NCBI GenBank assembly: GCA_013396915.1
Contig: VWZL01005008.1
Coordinates: forward strand, 124,001 to 188,000
Source of the DNA: Stercorarius parasiticus
Taxonomy: Eukaryota; Chordata; Aves; Charadriiformes; Stercorariidae
DNA length: 64,000 nt
Direction of reading: 5' to 3'
The notes beneath the pieces are model-generated. The model ran no database searches, was not told the DNA's origin, and saw nothing but the letters and a program-made list of their open reading frames with translations. Below are positions 1 through 13,402 of the stretch, piece by piece (position 1 is the stretch's first letter; every line of letters starts with the position of its first letter). The translations under genes were made by a program, and so were the position numbers.

Positions 1-2689
1 CAAGAAAGACCTCTATGACACTGCAGAATTTAGCTCAGTAGTTTTAAGGATATACTTTTTCTGCTGTATTGCTGCAGAGACCCACCACAATGCAAGTGGC
101 AAGTTTAAAAATTACTATCTGGGAACTGATTCTCAGTAAAATAATTAACAAAAATCTAACCAATCAATAGAGGAAAAATTTAATTATCTGAAACGGATAT
201 CTTTTATCCACAAAGAAGTAAAAGTAGAACAGAATGTCATTAACAGCTAGAGGCCAAACTCACTTCTAGTCTAACTGAGCTGAAGGAAAAAGCTGCATTT
301 TACAGAAGTCTGAGTGGCCTGAAGAGGGTTGAGGGGAAATAGTATATGCAACCACACCTTCAATTTCTTACTAATTGATGAACAAAACAATTGAGTTACC
401 CATGTCTGCTGTGTTATTTGAACACCTCTTAAGAGATGCAAAACTGCTTCTGTATTTGTATTACGTGTTGTCCTAAATGTAATGTTTTAGATTTCTGCAG
501 TTCCACTTATCTTGCAGGATGACTTTGAGTCTGATTCTCTTTGCACAGGATGCCCAAATGTCATACAGAGATCTACATTAGCACAAATCACGTTTCTGCT
601 TTCCAAGCAGACCCAACGGAGAGAAACCCTCAAGGAATTTCCTATTAAGCAGGAGAGGCTGAAGTCTCTGAAATAGTTTCAGATGTTTTTCCAAGAGATG
701 AATGAAAATGTTTGGTGGAGTCGTTACGTGGTGGATAAAATTGTAGTTGATGCTTTTTTACAGTAGTGCATGCTCTCTATGTTGTCATTCTGCATTTGAC
801 CCATCCAGCATGATCCCACTATGACTTCTTGCTGCTGTATCTACTGAAGTTGTTTTGGTGATGGGTTTATAATATGACATGGTGTCTTTTGTGATTAAAC
901 TGTGGCCTGTTTTCTTTCTGAATGCTGGTAATACTAATAAGAGGATAGGATATGCCCCTGCATGCGCTATTGCTGAGATGAGAGACTGCACCTGCCTTAT
1001 ACATGCCAGAGAATAGGAAATGGAAAGTCCATACAGACTGATGTTTGGGTTTTACTTACTCTGATGCTCAAGAACAGCAAGTGCTCCTTGTTTGTAGGGA
1101 GATACAGACTGTATGAGAAGATATGAAGGGCTTTGTCTATTAGTGTTTATAGTAGAGGAGAAAGGAACTTCCTGATTCCTTTCCGTATTAAAGTATATTC
1201 AGAGCTGAGATAACAGTGAAAATAATATTGGCTACTTCAGGGATGCACCTACACCAGTGTACTAGCTGCTGTGGGATTGAGAAGGTGCTACTGGAGTGCA
1301 GTCTGCAAGTGCTCAGGGATGACCTACAAGTGAGAACTGTGATTCAATCTCATTTGCTGAAAAAGGTGGAAAAGTTTGATAAACCTCAGGCTTTAGACTA
1401 AAACAGTGATATATCAAAATTACTTCATATCTACTTCTTCCTTTTTTTTTTTCTAAAAAACAGGAATATTTTTAAATAGAATACCAAATCCATAGGCCTC
1501 TGGAGTGTGTTTATGGTTACCCTGAGCTGTACGTAGGAGGGTTGCCTGTTGAATGGGGCCAGTACTGCTATTTTGCATTAGCGAGTTAGGGCTGTCACAC
1601 ATCTTGTGAAGAATGGAAATATTGGGTTTTTGCATAGGATTTTAAGAGTTTGAAAAATCACTCTTTGAGTTTAGAGTGAAAAAAATAATTAAACTTACTG
1701 TTAAGGAAAACTTTAAGTTATTAAAACCATTTTGTTTTAGAAAAAAAAAACCCCAAATGTTTACATTTGAGTTCACGTTTTTCAGTTCATACTGTCTGGA
1801 TCAGTAACACTGGAACTTCCCAAATACTTTTGAAGTAAAATTAGATATTCCTCCGTCTTAGAAAGTTGAAACAAGATATTTTGATGTGAATGGAGTTTTA
1901 GCATCTTGCCCCCACTCTGGGCTGAGTAAGATTTTTTTTTTTTTTTTAAAAAGCCTTGACTTTAAAATATCCATGAGTTCGAATGGGAGATAAACAAGAT
2001 GAAGTTTTTTGGAATAAATTTTAGAAATAGTTGGGTTTTTGTTTTCCTGGCGTGAGAAGCTGTCAACATGAGCAGTGCATGATGAGTACCTCATGAAGTG
2101 ATGTATGGTTTTTTTATTGGGTGGGAATACATACTCAAAAATAAAGCTGCAATATTTCAATCATTTGATTTAGGATAGAGCTTGCTTTTGCATTAAATGG
2201 TTGTGCTTCACTGTCTTCACTTTGTGTTGAAGTTTATTTTTCAGTTTCTCTTTTTTTTTCTTTTTTTTTTTTACCACCACTCTGGCATTCATAGCTTGGG
2301 ATAAGGAATTTCTGTTTATGTTTACTTAGAGGAATGAGTTTGGAGTAGAACAACTCCTTTGTTTAAACTGGGCTATGCTGGTTTGTATATTAGTGTAAAT
2401 CTGGTCCTGAGCTTTTGGAGGAGTTGCTTGGCTTCTCTCCTTCTCTTTGATTCCTCTTTAAAATGGAGCGAGTGTTACATGCTCCACTGAGAAATTCGGC
2501 AATGGCAGGAGTTTTTGAGATCCTTGACTGGAAGGTGGAGGGGAAGAATGAGGCTTTAAATTCATTATCCTGATAGGCACAAAAGCCCTGAAATGAACGA
2601 AATGTCAAGAAGCAGAGACAGGGAACTGGAAATAACCATAATTCATCCCTGGGATTTTGCAAGCAGCTGAGCCCTGCTGAGGTGATGTC
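1..2689. other. No gene seen; AT-rich intron-like or intergenic DNA
   Basis: No frame here combines a convincing start, splice sites and length. The stretch holds homopolymer tracts, including a 16-base T run at 1932-1947 and a pyrimidine run at about 2251-2272. Short ORFs of 60 to 140 codons occur on both strands but look like chance. T exceeds A on the plus strand, as in the rest of the left half. Confidence 0.6.
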
Positions 2690-3160
2690 GGCAAGAGTTA
2701 ACTCAGCAGCAGCTGGCCACCAGCGCTTGGTCCTTATCTCATTCTTATCCTCCACTATTAACTGACCACAATTACGGACCCTATCGGTTACTGCCATCTG
2801 TTTTTTCACGAGGCATTGGTCGGATTGCGGCCAGCAAAGGGGATTAGGGGGAGAAAGGCAGAAATGACAAAACGCTGCTGCGGCCCTGGGGCACTGCGTC
2901 GGGGTCCCGCGTGCGGCCGGTGTCGGCCGCCATCCCCAACAGCTGCGGGGAATTAAGCGTAAAGATAAACTGTGAAGGCTGTTTCAAAGCTGCTGTAAAG
3001 GAAATGCATTTCTGCCTGCAGTTGTAATGCAGGGGTTGTGCAGAGAGAATTAAAGTGTAAAGCGAAGGTGGTTGGGTGTGGGGTGTGTCTTGGGTGATTT
3101 TTAGCTTCCAGTGTGGATTGTTATTAGTGGGGTAGAACTTCATCAGCCACAAGCAAGCAA
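2690..3160. promoter_or_regulatory. Isolated CpG cluster with dense transcription-factor-like motifs
   Basis: About a dozen CpG dinucleotides fall within 2825-2950, in surroundings that are strongly CpG-poor. Flanking sequence carries paired GATA-type sites (TTATCT and TTATCC near 2735-2752), a RUNX-like ACCACAA and an E-box CATCTG near 2765-2800. No ORF, TATA box or splice donor makes this an obvious promoter. An orphan CpG island or enhancer is the simplest reading. This is inferred from composition only. Confidence 0.35.
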
Positions 3161-3720
3161 TCACAAAAAGATGGATATTGGGTATGTTGAATAGGAGAGA
3201 AAAACAACCTCAGACTGTTGACTGAAATGCCCCTTCAACGCTTATTTTTGCACTAGTAATTGCCATCTGGGCTCTCGCTAAAAGAAAAGGCGTGCAAATT
3301 GGGGACCACTTCAATCACCAAAGTGTGTGACCAGGGAAGGCAGCATATTTCAGTCCTGATTATCAATACTTTAAAGAGCAGTGAGACTTTTGGCAAATAT
3401 TAATTGACTGCAATGCTGTTTTTCTAAACTTTCCCAAATGTCAGACCATCTTGCAGTAATGCGAGAAAGGAAAAGTTTTCAGCGTGATACCAGGGATTCA
3501 AGAATCATTATGGCTCAACAGCTGTACTTTGATTCCAAGTTTTACTAAGACCAGATTAATTAAATTATTCCAAAGTATGATATACTGCCAAAATAAGGCT
3601 CTGTGGATTTTATTATTTTGGGGTAAATTAAATTAAGGATAATACAGATTTTAATGTTGGAAAATTAATACTTAACTAATATTAAATATCCTTTCTTAAT
3701 TTTTAATTAATACACGATAG
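3161..3720. promoter_or_regulatory. Candidate conserved non-coding element
   Basis: This is repeat-free AT-rich sequence with many homeodomain-like TAAT and ATTA cores, CATCTG, and AATTAAATT-type stretches, without coding structure. It adjoins the CpG cluster on its left. The texture resembles vertebrate developmental enhancers, but conservation cannot be seen from one sequence. Confidence 0.25.
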
Positions 3721-5404
3721 TCAATATTCTAAGGATTAACATCAGTAGAAGAACAAATCTAATTCTTTATAACACACAAGTTAGACGAGTAACTAGAGGT
3801 GCACGCTGTGCTACTACTTTCCCTTACTCCATTCCTGATAGAGTTGAGTNTTGTGATACTTTTTTCCTTTTCAATTATTTCAGGTCTGTTGATGCTTTTT
3901 GTATCAGGCAATGCTGTACTGTTGCTCTTGACTTGATCTGTGCTCTAGATTTAGGGTATGGGGTTTAAGTTTTTTTTTTTTTCTCTATATGCCTAGCTTT
4001 GCTTATTATTGAGAATAAGATGCACACGTATGAAAAGTAAAATTCAGCTGATACTGCAAGTCAGTGGTGTTAATTTGTTAATGCAACTACCTTCTTATTC
4101 TGTATTTAAATAAGGATAGATGACTTGTAATACTGTGCATTAGCAAATATTGATAAGTAATAGTTCTTTCTTTGTCATTGAATTCTTTATCTCTGTTTTT
4201 GTTACAAATGATCAGAAATCAAAGAAGTAGTATACTCAGTGGCTTCTTGAAAATTGTTCTTGGTTATTCTCCTGGTTGCTGCTTATGCTGTCATGTTTAG
4301 CCATTTCCTGGGCTTGGGTCTGGCGGTGTGACCACAGAAGTAATGTGACAGCTCTTGGTTTGTTCATAGCTTGAAGTCGGGCAACATCTAACAATGCTTT
4401 ATGGAAACACAGTCACCACTGTCCCATCTGGTTACTCCTAAAATGTCTCACGTATGTCGTGGTACTTTCCCTGAGTGGTGGTGCTTAATCCCTCACTAAC
4501 AAGTCTGCTCCTACTTCAGCCACCAGAATAAGTCTCAGGAGCTCAGGTCCTCTACCTGCTGTGGTGCTTTTCTCCCCTGTGAATGCCAATTTAACTCCTG
4601 TGGCAGATGATCATCATCCAGGGTATGTGGCTGCCCGAAGGGCTACTGGGGGTGGTCTCTGGCAGGACTTGGGCAGAGTCCTTGGCAGCTTGTGCCAGGA
4701 GCTAGTGCAAAACCACTTTGCTGTGCCACCTCTACCATGCAGTGGTACTTGGGACTGGTGCTGGGCTTGCCTGCCTGCAGTATGTAATAATCTCCTAGGC
4801 CTTCGCATCAGCTGCTCTTTTTACTTCTCTACCATTCCAGGTAATTGCTGAAATAATAAATGTTTATTTTTATGTTGTGGAATTATGTTATTACTATTTC
4901 TATGCCCAAATGGAATATAGCATATCAACGCTCATTTAGAAATGTTCAGGTAGGTTGAGAAATAACCGTTTACACCTTCATGCATAAGTGAAAGCTTATG
5001 TTGTTGAACTCTGTTCCATGAGACTCAAGGTTAATCTGTCAACAGAAGTCGTAATGTAATGTTAACATTTCCCACCTCTTAAAATCAGTTTATTCATTTG
5101 AAAAATTTGTACCTTCTTTCCTTGACTGTTTATGCAGAAATACTAGCATGCTCTTCACTTGCCAAAAAGCACACAGAAGCATATTGGCACTGTATGTATC
5201 GCTTTAGCTGCTGGAATACATTTATGTCCCTGTCAGAATTTCCTCCAACATGATTAAAAGATGTGAAAAGTCATGCACAGGAAGTTATACTATGTACACA
5301 CATGCATGTGTCAGGCTCCTATTGTATTTAAGACTAAAATTGAAACTCTTCAAACATTTTTTATATTCACCTATTTGATCATTGCTCCCTTTCTGTGCCT
5401 CCAG
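3721..5404. other. No gene seen; contains a single ambiguous base
   Basis: Only short chance ORFs occur; the longest is 96 codons at 4561-4851, with no supporting splice sites or codon signal. Position 3850 is an isolated N. A T-rich tract lies near 3970. A slightly GC-richer patch spans about 4540-4830. Confidence 0.55.
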
Positions 5405-5520
5405 CTATGCGAGAGCTAGCATTCCAGATCTTTGTTGTGGATGAAACTCATGAATGCAAGAGAGAACTTGACCATCTGATGGCTCATAGTCTGCCTGATG
5501 GGTATATGAAATAAAAGCTG
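5405..5520 (+). CDS. Candidate short terminal exon, 35 codons, with overlapping AATAAA
   Basis: A good acceptor (pyrimidine-rich tract ending ...TGCCTCCAG at 5404) is followed two bases later by an ATG at 5407. The frame stays open for 35 codons to a TAA at 5512-5514. The product is charged and mostly hydrophilic, starting MRELAFQIFVVDETHE. An AATAAA (5510-5515) overlaps the stop codon. Together this resembles an alternative last exon of a plus-strand transcript. I recognise no family, and the short length makes chance likely. Confidence 0.17.
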
Positions 5521-8500
5521 TCCATGCTTTCAGTTCCTTACTGGAACTTTCACTGGTAAATGGCAGAAAATTTTAAAAATGCTTTACGGAAAGAGACAAC
5601 CTTTGCTTAGTTAACTGGAGTATAGGAAGTAAAATGGAAAACATTATGTTGAATAATTTTAAGTCCATTGTTATTTGTGCCTGCATATCCAGTTAAGTAA
5701 CTTCTGCATACACTTGGGTAAAGGATTTACTAACCTTGCAGCTGGTCTGTGGAGATAACGCTTTTTTAATGAAAACTTTTACCTCTTAGAGCTGTTAGAT
5801 GCTCTTGAATCTGAGTCGGTTACCCTTCCATATGTCACCTAACACGTGGTCTCTGGGGTTATGTTACAACCTTTGTGCTATAAGTTTTTCATAAACTTAG
5901 GGATGAAAAAAATCAATGAATTTTGCCTGAAGCTTGTAATTCTGCCTGTTCATTTTGTAAATGTTTGCTAAATGCGATGGATTTTGCTCCTGTTTAATTT
6001 ACTCTTCCCTATGAACAAAAGCATTAGTTTTAATTCTGTGTTATCCTCTATGTTGTGCAAAGATCTTATACCCAAAACATTTATATTCCCACATCATGGC
6101 AAGTTGGGATATTGTATAGATATTTCTTGGCCTTCGTTTTGCTCCAGTACAAGTGACAACTCGGAGAAAAGAATTGGTTTCAGTGTAGGTCGTCAGATCG
6201 ACCTGTTCAGTTTGGGTTTTGGGAAGATGTTTGTTGCTGGAAGACTCGATCACGTTTGTCATACATTCCTGGGGTACAGGGGTGACCACCTCGGCTGCGG
6301 CATGACCAGCCTTGTGGGGCACAGGAGTGGCCTTCCGTGGCAGGCAGAGCCCTGATACCTTTGGCGATTACATGGGGCCACCTGTGGAGCCGGAGAGTGG
6401 AGGTCAGGTCATGGCAGAGTCATTATGGCTATCGGGGCGGCATTTTGTGTCACCTCCTTCGAAGGCAGAGCAGGGTGGATACAGCAAAGATACAGTGTAG
6501 CCTGGTGGACCCCCGATGAGCATTGAATAAAAAGCAGCTGGTGGTCCCCATCACAGGAAGCCGGGCTGTGCTATCAGTGCTCAGCGGGTATGGGGCAGAA
6601 CTAATTAATGCCCGCGCTGCTTCGTGGGTGGCAGCGTCTCACAGCCAGGGGCTTATGGGTAGCGTGGCAGGGTGGAAATGATTTGTGAGTGACAAGAGAG
6701 TTCACGGCTATCACCAGTCTCCCTAACGAGATCTCTTGTAACTTCGTGTTGCTTAAATGGGGCTGTGACTCTTACAGCGACTCTGCCCAAAGCGTACGAT
6801 GGCAATGTGCAGAGGAAATTGATAGTGGGGAATATGTCATATGGTCTCATTCATTATTATTTATCTGTAATGTTACATCTCCCTGGTCCTGTAGCAACAG
6901 AGGGGAGTACATTTTCTTGCAGTGACATCAACCATGGATGGTGGTATGGACTTGACCGCAGTCTGAACTAGCATAGCACCTATGAGTGGTGGGGAGAGGT
7001 ATATTTGAGGGGGGAGAGGAGGGACTGAAATAATGTTCTTGGATTGCTTTTCTTGGGAAGGTGCATAGGGCATTTTTCATCGGGAAAACCTTGTCGTTAC
7101 CCCACCTCAGCATCAGCCTTGTGAGGGAGCTGCAGCCCTGGAAGAGATGTAGAGCTGGGTGACTGCTGTGGGTCTGGGAGGAAACATTGTGTTTAACAAG
7201 GCATTCAATGTTAGCTAGCCTCCTTCAGCTGTAAGGGAAGATCAGTACTTTCACAAGTCATGGACCATGAAATATGATCTCTCGTTGCCCTAGCAAAGAT
7301 ATCTGGTTACTTTTCCAGAAGTTGACATGGACTGGTGTTGCACTTCGCTAGATAGATGGGGCCGAGTCGGACTTTTATTTATTATTTTTTTAACAAAAGT
7401 GTTTAATGCCTCTTGACCATGGGGAATCGCTTCTGAAATGCAGGAGATGTATGGTTGTAGGCTGAAACCAATGGATTTATTTTCAATTTATCCTGCGGGC
7501 ATGGAGACACTTCAGACTACTGTGTTATCCAGTAGTAGGCAAAAAGAACCTCATTTATTTTCTTATCCTATCTTTCAAAACTTTTTTCATTATCCTGTAG
7601 ATATTTGAAGCAATCTAAAAAAATCCATTAGACTAGTTAATAAATATTGATATATTGTTCAGGACATCAGAGAGCAACATACCTAAAATCTTCAGTAGTG
7701 GAAAAATGAGTGTACACTTGTGAAACTTATTGGGAATGTGTGTGAGAGTGGTAACTTCACCTTAAGTCTGTCTGTCTTTAAAGGACTTCTCAGCTTTTCA
7801 TAAATGATGCTTAAAGAACAAAAGCAGCAGTTCGAGCTAAATATGAAAACTGAAACTGGGCAGTCTCATTCAGATCACTTTTTAGTCTGCTCCCATAATT
7901 CACTTTCTTTAACTTGGGAGAGAAAGTGAAGGTTTCTTTCTCTTTTTTCTGGAAGAGTAATATACTCTTCTCCAAGAGAGGGAAGAGTATAAATTAGACT
8001 AGTCAAATCTGGCATCTCCTGTTCCGTGCAAAAATTAGCAACTTTTAATCCAAAAGTTTTAGGTAAATCTTAACTCAAAATTAATATATATATATATTAC
8101 ATAAAATAAAAAAGTTGTATTAGAAACTCTGCCTTTCAGTAGGACAAAGGACTTCATTTAGAATTATCATTTTAATTACAACACAAAATATCTGTAGATC
8201 CCTACTAAGTATTGCTAATTAAATACAATAGTTGGTTTCTGTTTTAATTGCCAGCAGGGGCTTGCATTATTTCCTGCATTAAGAGTACCTAATATTTGGT
8301 GACTTCCCCAGTTTCCTCATGCTGATTTTCTGCCTTGTGTCCTATGGCAGAAGCACCTGGTGTTTCTAGCACTGACCCTGATCATAGCCTATAGGCTGTA
8401 TTTAACACTGCTTTTAAGACTGCTTACCCCTAATAATACAGTACTTGGCATTTCTGTGTGGTTTATGTGAAATAATAGTATTTGTTGCTGTGGTGGTGCT

Positions 8501-9603
8501 TTTTGCATGAACTGACACTTGAAGTAACACATTGCGCGCTCTTGGCTTGGTCAAGTCAGAAAACAGCCCAGGGTTATGAACCCAGAAACGGTTCCTAGCA
8601 AATGCCATATTTGTTAGATCCTTAAATCCCTCCTGCGCTTTCATGTTACCTGCTCCATGAAGTGCTACTTTGGTATAGACCAAAGCATTTTTGAAGGTCT
8701 GAGTGAGAGGAAAGCAGCAGTGGTGCTGCATGAGGAGCTGTTGATTGTGAGAGAGTCAAGTCCTTGCCTTGGTGCAAGGCTTCACAGTGAAACTTGTCTA
8801 TAAGGATGGGGCTGAAAACACTTCATGGCAACTTCCCTCCTTGAAGAAAGATATGAAACAAGAGCCAGAAGTTAGTAGTTTTTCTTGACAACTGGGTCAG
8901 AAGAGAATGTAGAAATTTTCATTACGTATATTATCCCTTCTGAATAGATCTCAAAGAAAGGCTCTTGTTCCAGATTTAGCAACTTGAGGAGCAGTTAACA
9001 CACAACACAGTGAAAATGTGTTTTGGTGTTTGTGGTGTGTGGGTTTTCGGTTTTTTTTCTTCTGAAATTGGCAATGTTTGCAAGCAGAAGTATGGAAGAT
9101 AAACAGTACTAGCTGGTGGTGAAGCCCCTGGTCAGGGGTGTATAAAAACATTTAAACTGTGACCCTGTTAGACCTGGCAAATCATCCATTTCTAAAGAAC
9201 TACATCCCTGTTATGGAATTCTGGTTTGTGAATGCTGTGGGGGAAAATGGTACTGAGTTACCCCTCCTCGGGACAAGTGTGTGGAGTTAACAACAGATGT
9301 GAGCCCTAACTGAAGCCATGGCTCTCTGTAGCTTATCTTATACAGTTGCTTGGCGCGGATGCAGGTAAGAGAAAATACAGACTCAAAAAGCAGCAAAGGT
9401 CCTGGATTTATGGGGCCTGTACTACATGCTTGGTCAGAAAAAACACTTGCAGGACCAGAGGAGAAACTCTGTTAAATGCATTTGGCCACAGAGGTGACAA
9501 TGCAGCTTTACCCAAGGGTTGCTGTAGCTGTGGTGTGCCATTAAAATGGGTTGCGTACGACTGCGCAGGCTATTAATGCTACCAAGTGCTCTGCAGTTTC
9601 TAG
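5521..9603. other. No gene seen; mixed intron-like sequence
   Basis: The stretch has no supported gene. A relatively CpG-containing patch spans about 6150-6500, with a 127-codon ORF at 5972-6355 that has no splice or codon support. Within it, 6187-6204 is an inverted repeat (AGGTCG, 6-base spacer, CGACCT) built from nuclear-receptor-like half-sites. A short TA run lies at about 8084-8098. Confidence 0.5.
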
Positions 9604-9770
9604 GTGTCTTATGTGCTTCAGAGCAGAAGTACAGTGATGCCCTGAGGGGCCTAAAATCCCTCACTGAACACATCTTCCCAGATAGAGAGAAGGATCGTAT
9701 TGCGGCTCTTGGCAAAAACACTGTCAAGTTAACTTTGCAAATGAGTAAAACGTTATTCATTTTAATTCAG
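9604..9770 (+). CDS. Candidate internal coding exon (about 55 codons)
   Basis: An acceptor (GCAGTTTCTAG, ending 9603) and a donor (ATTCAG|GTGGCT at 9770/9771) bracket 167 nt. One frame is open throughout: two leading bases, ending on a complete codon. It encodes a mixed hydrophilic and helical peptide including SEQKYSDALRGLKSL. Three CpGs are retained. No neighbouring exon in matching phase was identified, and no family is recognised. It could be a pseudo-exon. Confidence 0.17.
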
Positions 9771-10639
9771 GTGGCTTCTTGGTTAAATGTGCAGCCAAGT
9801 TGAATGCTAGGCTATACAGGACACCTTTAAAACCTTTTTCTTCTCATTATCAGAGAATTGGTGAGCAACAGAGACAGTTTCTAAAATGGGATTTTGAACT
9901 TTTCCTGGTTTCATAGGACTTGACCTGTTTGTGCTCGTAGTGATAAGCCTCTAAAGGTTTTCTTGTCCTCTTTCCTGTTTTTTTCCTCTGCAACAGAGTT
10001 GGCATAATAAATTATTTCTACCTATGATCCAGTTGCAAGTGTGTTATGAAAAGAACACAGGTAGAAAGCTGGGAGGTAGCCTTCAGAAGGAAGAAGAAAT
10101 GGTTAAAAAACCCTACCTCCTATGCGAGATTGTGCTTCCCTCTGCATTCTTGAAAAGCAGAAACTGTTAAAAAACCTAAAACAAACAAACAAATAAAAAA
10201 CCCTAAGCTAAACACAACCCAAAAGTATGAGCATAAGATTTAGTGGCCAACAGTTGCTCGTGTGGAGTTGAAGCGTTTGCTTGCCCAGGCAAGTGAAGTG
10301 CTGGGGATCTGCTAGTATTCAAGCAGTTGACTCCCTGCCACTAATATCATTATTTATAGTGTGGCACAGGCAAAGTGACTTACTCCAACAGACACCAAAT
10401 AGGTGGGTAATATTTTTACACTCTGATGTTTCAGTGGAAAGTAACCAAAGAGGACTCGCATTAGTCATGGTGTAAGCTGTTTAAAAAAATAATCCTTCAA
10501 CTCTTTTCTCTATTTCATCGCTTATATAAGCAACACATTTCTGTGGATAGAGTTATAGTTTTTTCCTTCTAAAGATGTCACATAACTTTCAAAGACCCCA
10601 GTGTTCAGCTTAACAGCTGCTGTTGCTTTTTTTAAACAG

Positions 10640-11040
10640 GACTTTTTCATTCATAAGAAATATCAGGAAAATGTGTCTGTATAGCGTCTGGTAAAGTAGT
10701 CCCCTGATCCCTTATTGGATAGGTAGGTGCCACCAGTATTTAGATTTACTTTGAAGCTTGTTTTATGCTTTGAAGAAGGGCTTTCTCCTTTGCGATCTTT
10801 TGATGTGTGCTTATTCATTGTTCCTCTGTTAAACATAGAAGTTCTGAAGTCGCAAAATATTACACACAGCACATGGACAGCAAAATACCTATTTACTGTT
10901 GTGCTAAATATTTGCCTTTGGAGCTCTGCGCTCAGCTTTTCTGCTGGCAGCATTTTTACATTTGGCTTTGACACCTGAGCGTGGTGGGGAGGGTAAATGC
11001 TGGGCATTAGCGGAATAAGCTGTTCACAGGTTCAAGCTTT
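10640..11040. promoter_or_regulatory. Candidate conserved non-coding element
   Basis: The block is non-repetitive with motif-rich texture, including a SOX-like CATTGTTC near 10817 and several preserved CpGs. It has no homopolymers and no coding exon signature. Enhancer function is an inference from texture only. Confidence 0.18.
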
Positions 11041-12282
11041 GAGCACTTAGAAGAGAGAAATGGGGGGAAATGGCAAATAAGCCAAAAAGTTCTTAAAAGC
11101 TCAGCTTGGTGTGTCACTGCCTTAACCTGGCTTTAATTTGTGCCTCAGTTGTAGTCAGTAATAGTGACACATAGTGCTATTTTCATGAGTGGAATAGCAA
11201 AATACCTTAACTCATGACAATAGCATTTAGAAAAAAAACCTCCCATTGGTTATTGCTTGTATTTCTTCTGCCTTTCTGTATTATCCCCAAGAAGGGTACA
11301 AGTTTTAAACAGAGATATTTTAGATTTGAGTAAGACAGGTGGTGTTAGAGGTGGTGTTACACGTGTGTAACAATGTTTTTCACGTTTTCATATTAGTATA
11401 TGAGTTTCAGCAACCTGGATTTGTAACAGTGTTTTTGTCCTCTACCACTGCCTTTGTGAACAGGTCTCCTGACTCTGTTCAGAGTGTTAGACATCCTTTA
11501 AGCTTTTCAAAAAAGGAATAAGCATCCCAGGAAGTGATGTTCCTCACTTCTGAAGTCGTTGTATAATTTTCAGGTGCGTTGTTCTACTAATTGACAACTC
11601 GTGTTGGAAATGGGAGTAGAGGTCTACTCTGTACTGACAGATGGGACTAGCTTTCTCTCCTATTCTGAATTGCACTTTTATCGCATTTGCCAAATACCTA
11701 TTGAGCCATGGCAATGTTGCTGCTTCTCCATGATGTGCCAAAAGTTGCCTGGTCCACTTCTTTTTGTTTTGTATTATTATTATTTTTAAGACTGGGAATT
11801 GTATCATGCAAAGACACAATTCAGTGAAATTATTTTTGCATCTTATGGCTAGGGCTGTGTTTAAGGGCAAATGCTCAGCTGGTGTCTCGCTACGGTTCTG
11901 CCTTTTTCAGTGGATTTCTGATAACTTACCCCAGTGGAGGGCCTGCCCTTTCTTCCACAACTATTGAATTACATTGACCAAGCATTCTGCTTGGAAGAGA
12001 AAAGTGCAGCAAATTATGATTAGTAACATCAGCTGAATAGCAGCTCTGAAAAAAGCTTCTGTTGTATTTTTACATGACTTATTTACAGTGAAAGAGAAAT
12101 GCATTTAATCAGATATTTTAGTATATCTGTTAAGGAAATTAGTAGGCTAGAACAGAGTGTAAACGTTGCTTACATTATTAAGGAAGAGCTGAGTGTGCCA
12201 ATAACCCATGACACATGGAGCTAAAATTGTGTATTAAATCAGGAAGAATGATGCAAGAAGCTGGAGAAAAGGACCAAGTGTT

Positions 12283-12386
12283 AAAAAAAAAAAAAAGTAA
12301 AAAACTACCAACAAACCAACCAAACAAAAAAAAATCCAAAGCAAAACAAAAAAAACCCCACCAACAAACCAACCAAAAAACAACCG
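12283..12386. repeat. A/C-rich low-complexity tract with a duplicated 17-mer
   Basis: The tract consists of A runs interleaved with CCAA/CAAA units. The 17-mer CCAACAAACCAACCAAA occurs at 12308-12324 and again at 12361-12377, so a local duplication about 53 bp apart is visible. On the minus strand it yields artificial Phe/Gly/Trp-rich ORFs. Confidence 0.8.
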
Positions 12387-13389
12387 TAACCTTATTTTGT
12401 GCCTGCCTTGGGCTTGAGGTGGCCTCTTCCCAAAACTCAAAACCAGGGAAAAGAAGTCCTTTGGGGTGCTGGGGCCCTTGTCACCTCCTTTTTGGCACTC
12501 TGTGTCTGCTTTCAGGCTGACAGGAGACACCTCACTTTCCTGGCTCTGTGTAAATGCTAGTGATGAGGGGGCAAAAAGTTTATTGTTTTGGGGCACTTGG
12601 GTGCTGGGTTTCTCATGATTAAGTAAATAATTTTTCTCTTCTTGGTCATCTTTTCAACTCTTTCAACTTTTGGTTTACTGGTTCTGCAATTATTTTTTTT
12701 TAAAAAGAAAACAATCAAAAAAAAGAGTAATACACCAGGGTGTGGCTAGCCTGGGCTGCCTATGATTGCGCTGTCTGTGGTTCTCTCGGAGAGGGGAAAA
12801 TTATTAGTGGGAAACTCAGCAGACATCAGCTTTAGGCATTTCTTGGTGCAGGCTGTTTTCACTGCTCATATGGGATGAAGAAGATAATATCAAGAATAAT
12901 TATGGATTTTATTCTTCCTTTCTCTATTTTAGTTGAGATTAATTTCTCTACACAGGATTCTGTATGTTTTAGGGTTTGTTTAAAGCCAAATCAATGGGAC
13001 TCTTTGGTCCTTGTTTTTGTATGAGAAAGTGAGGGGCTGTATGCCTACAGATATTTATTGTGTCAGAGCATTTTCTCCTCTGCGTCTTCTGCTGCCTTGT
13101 ATAAATCAGCCAGCAGTACTGCCGATTACACGTTGTTATGTGGGCTGCTTTTATATACACAATAATGGGTCTTAGAATAGAGGCAAGAAAACTCGTCTCT
13201 ACAACTCAGTCCTCGAGCAACAGATAAAAATCTATGTGACTGTTGCCGTGGATAGATGTATTTTGTTTAAATCTTTTTATAGTGAGTTGTAAGGTACAGA
13301 ACTTAACTTCTACTGGCTTATAACTTGAGAGCAATTTCCAGAGTTCAGTTTCGAAGCCTCTGGGATGGCTTTTGCAATAGCTTTTTTTC

Positions 13390-13402
13390 GGGGGGGGGGG
13401 GG
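13390..13402. repeat. Poly-G run (13 G)
   Basis: An uninterrupted run of 13 G follows a T-rich tract. Such runs are length-variable and prone to sequencing error, so the exact length should be treated as uncertain. Confidence 0.9.

Noticed and set aside
12178..12596. Phe/Trp/Gly-rich minus-strand ORFs
   Set aside because: They come from the A/C-rich low-complexity tract at 12283-12386.
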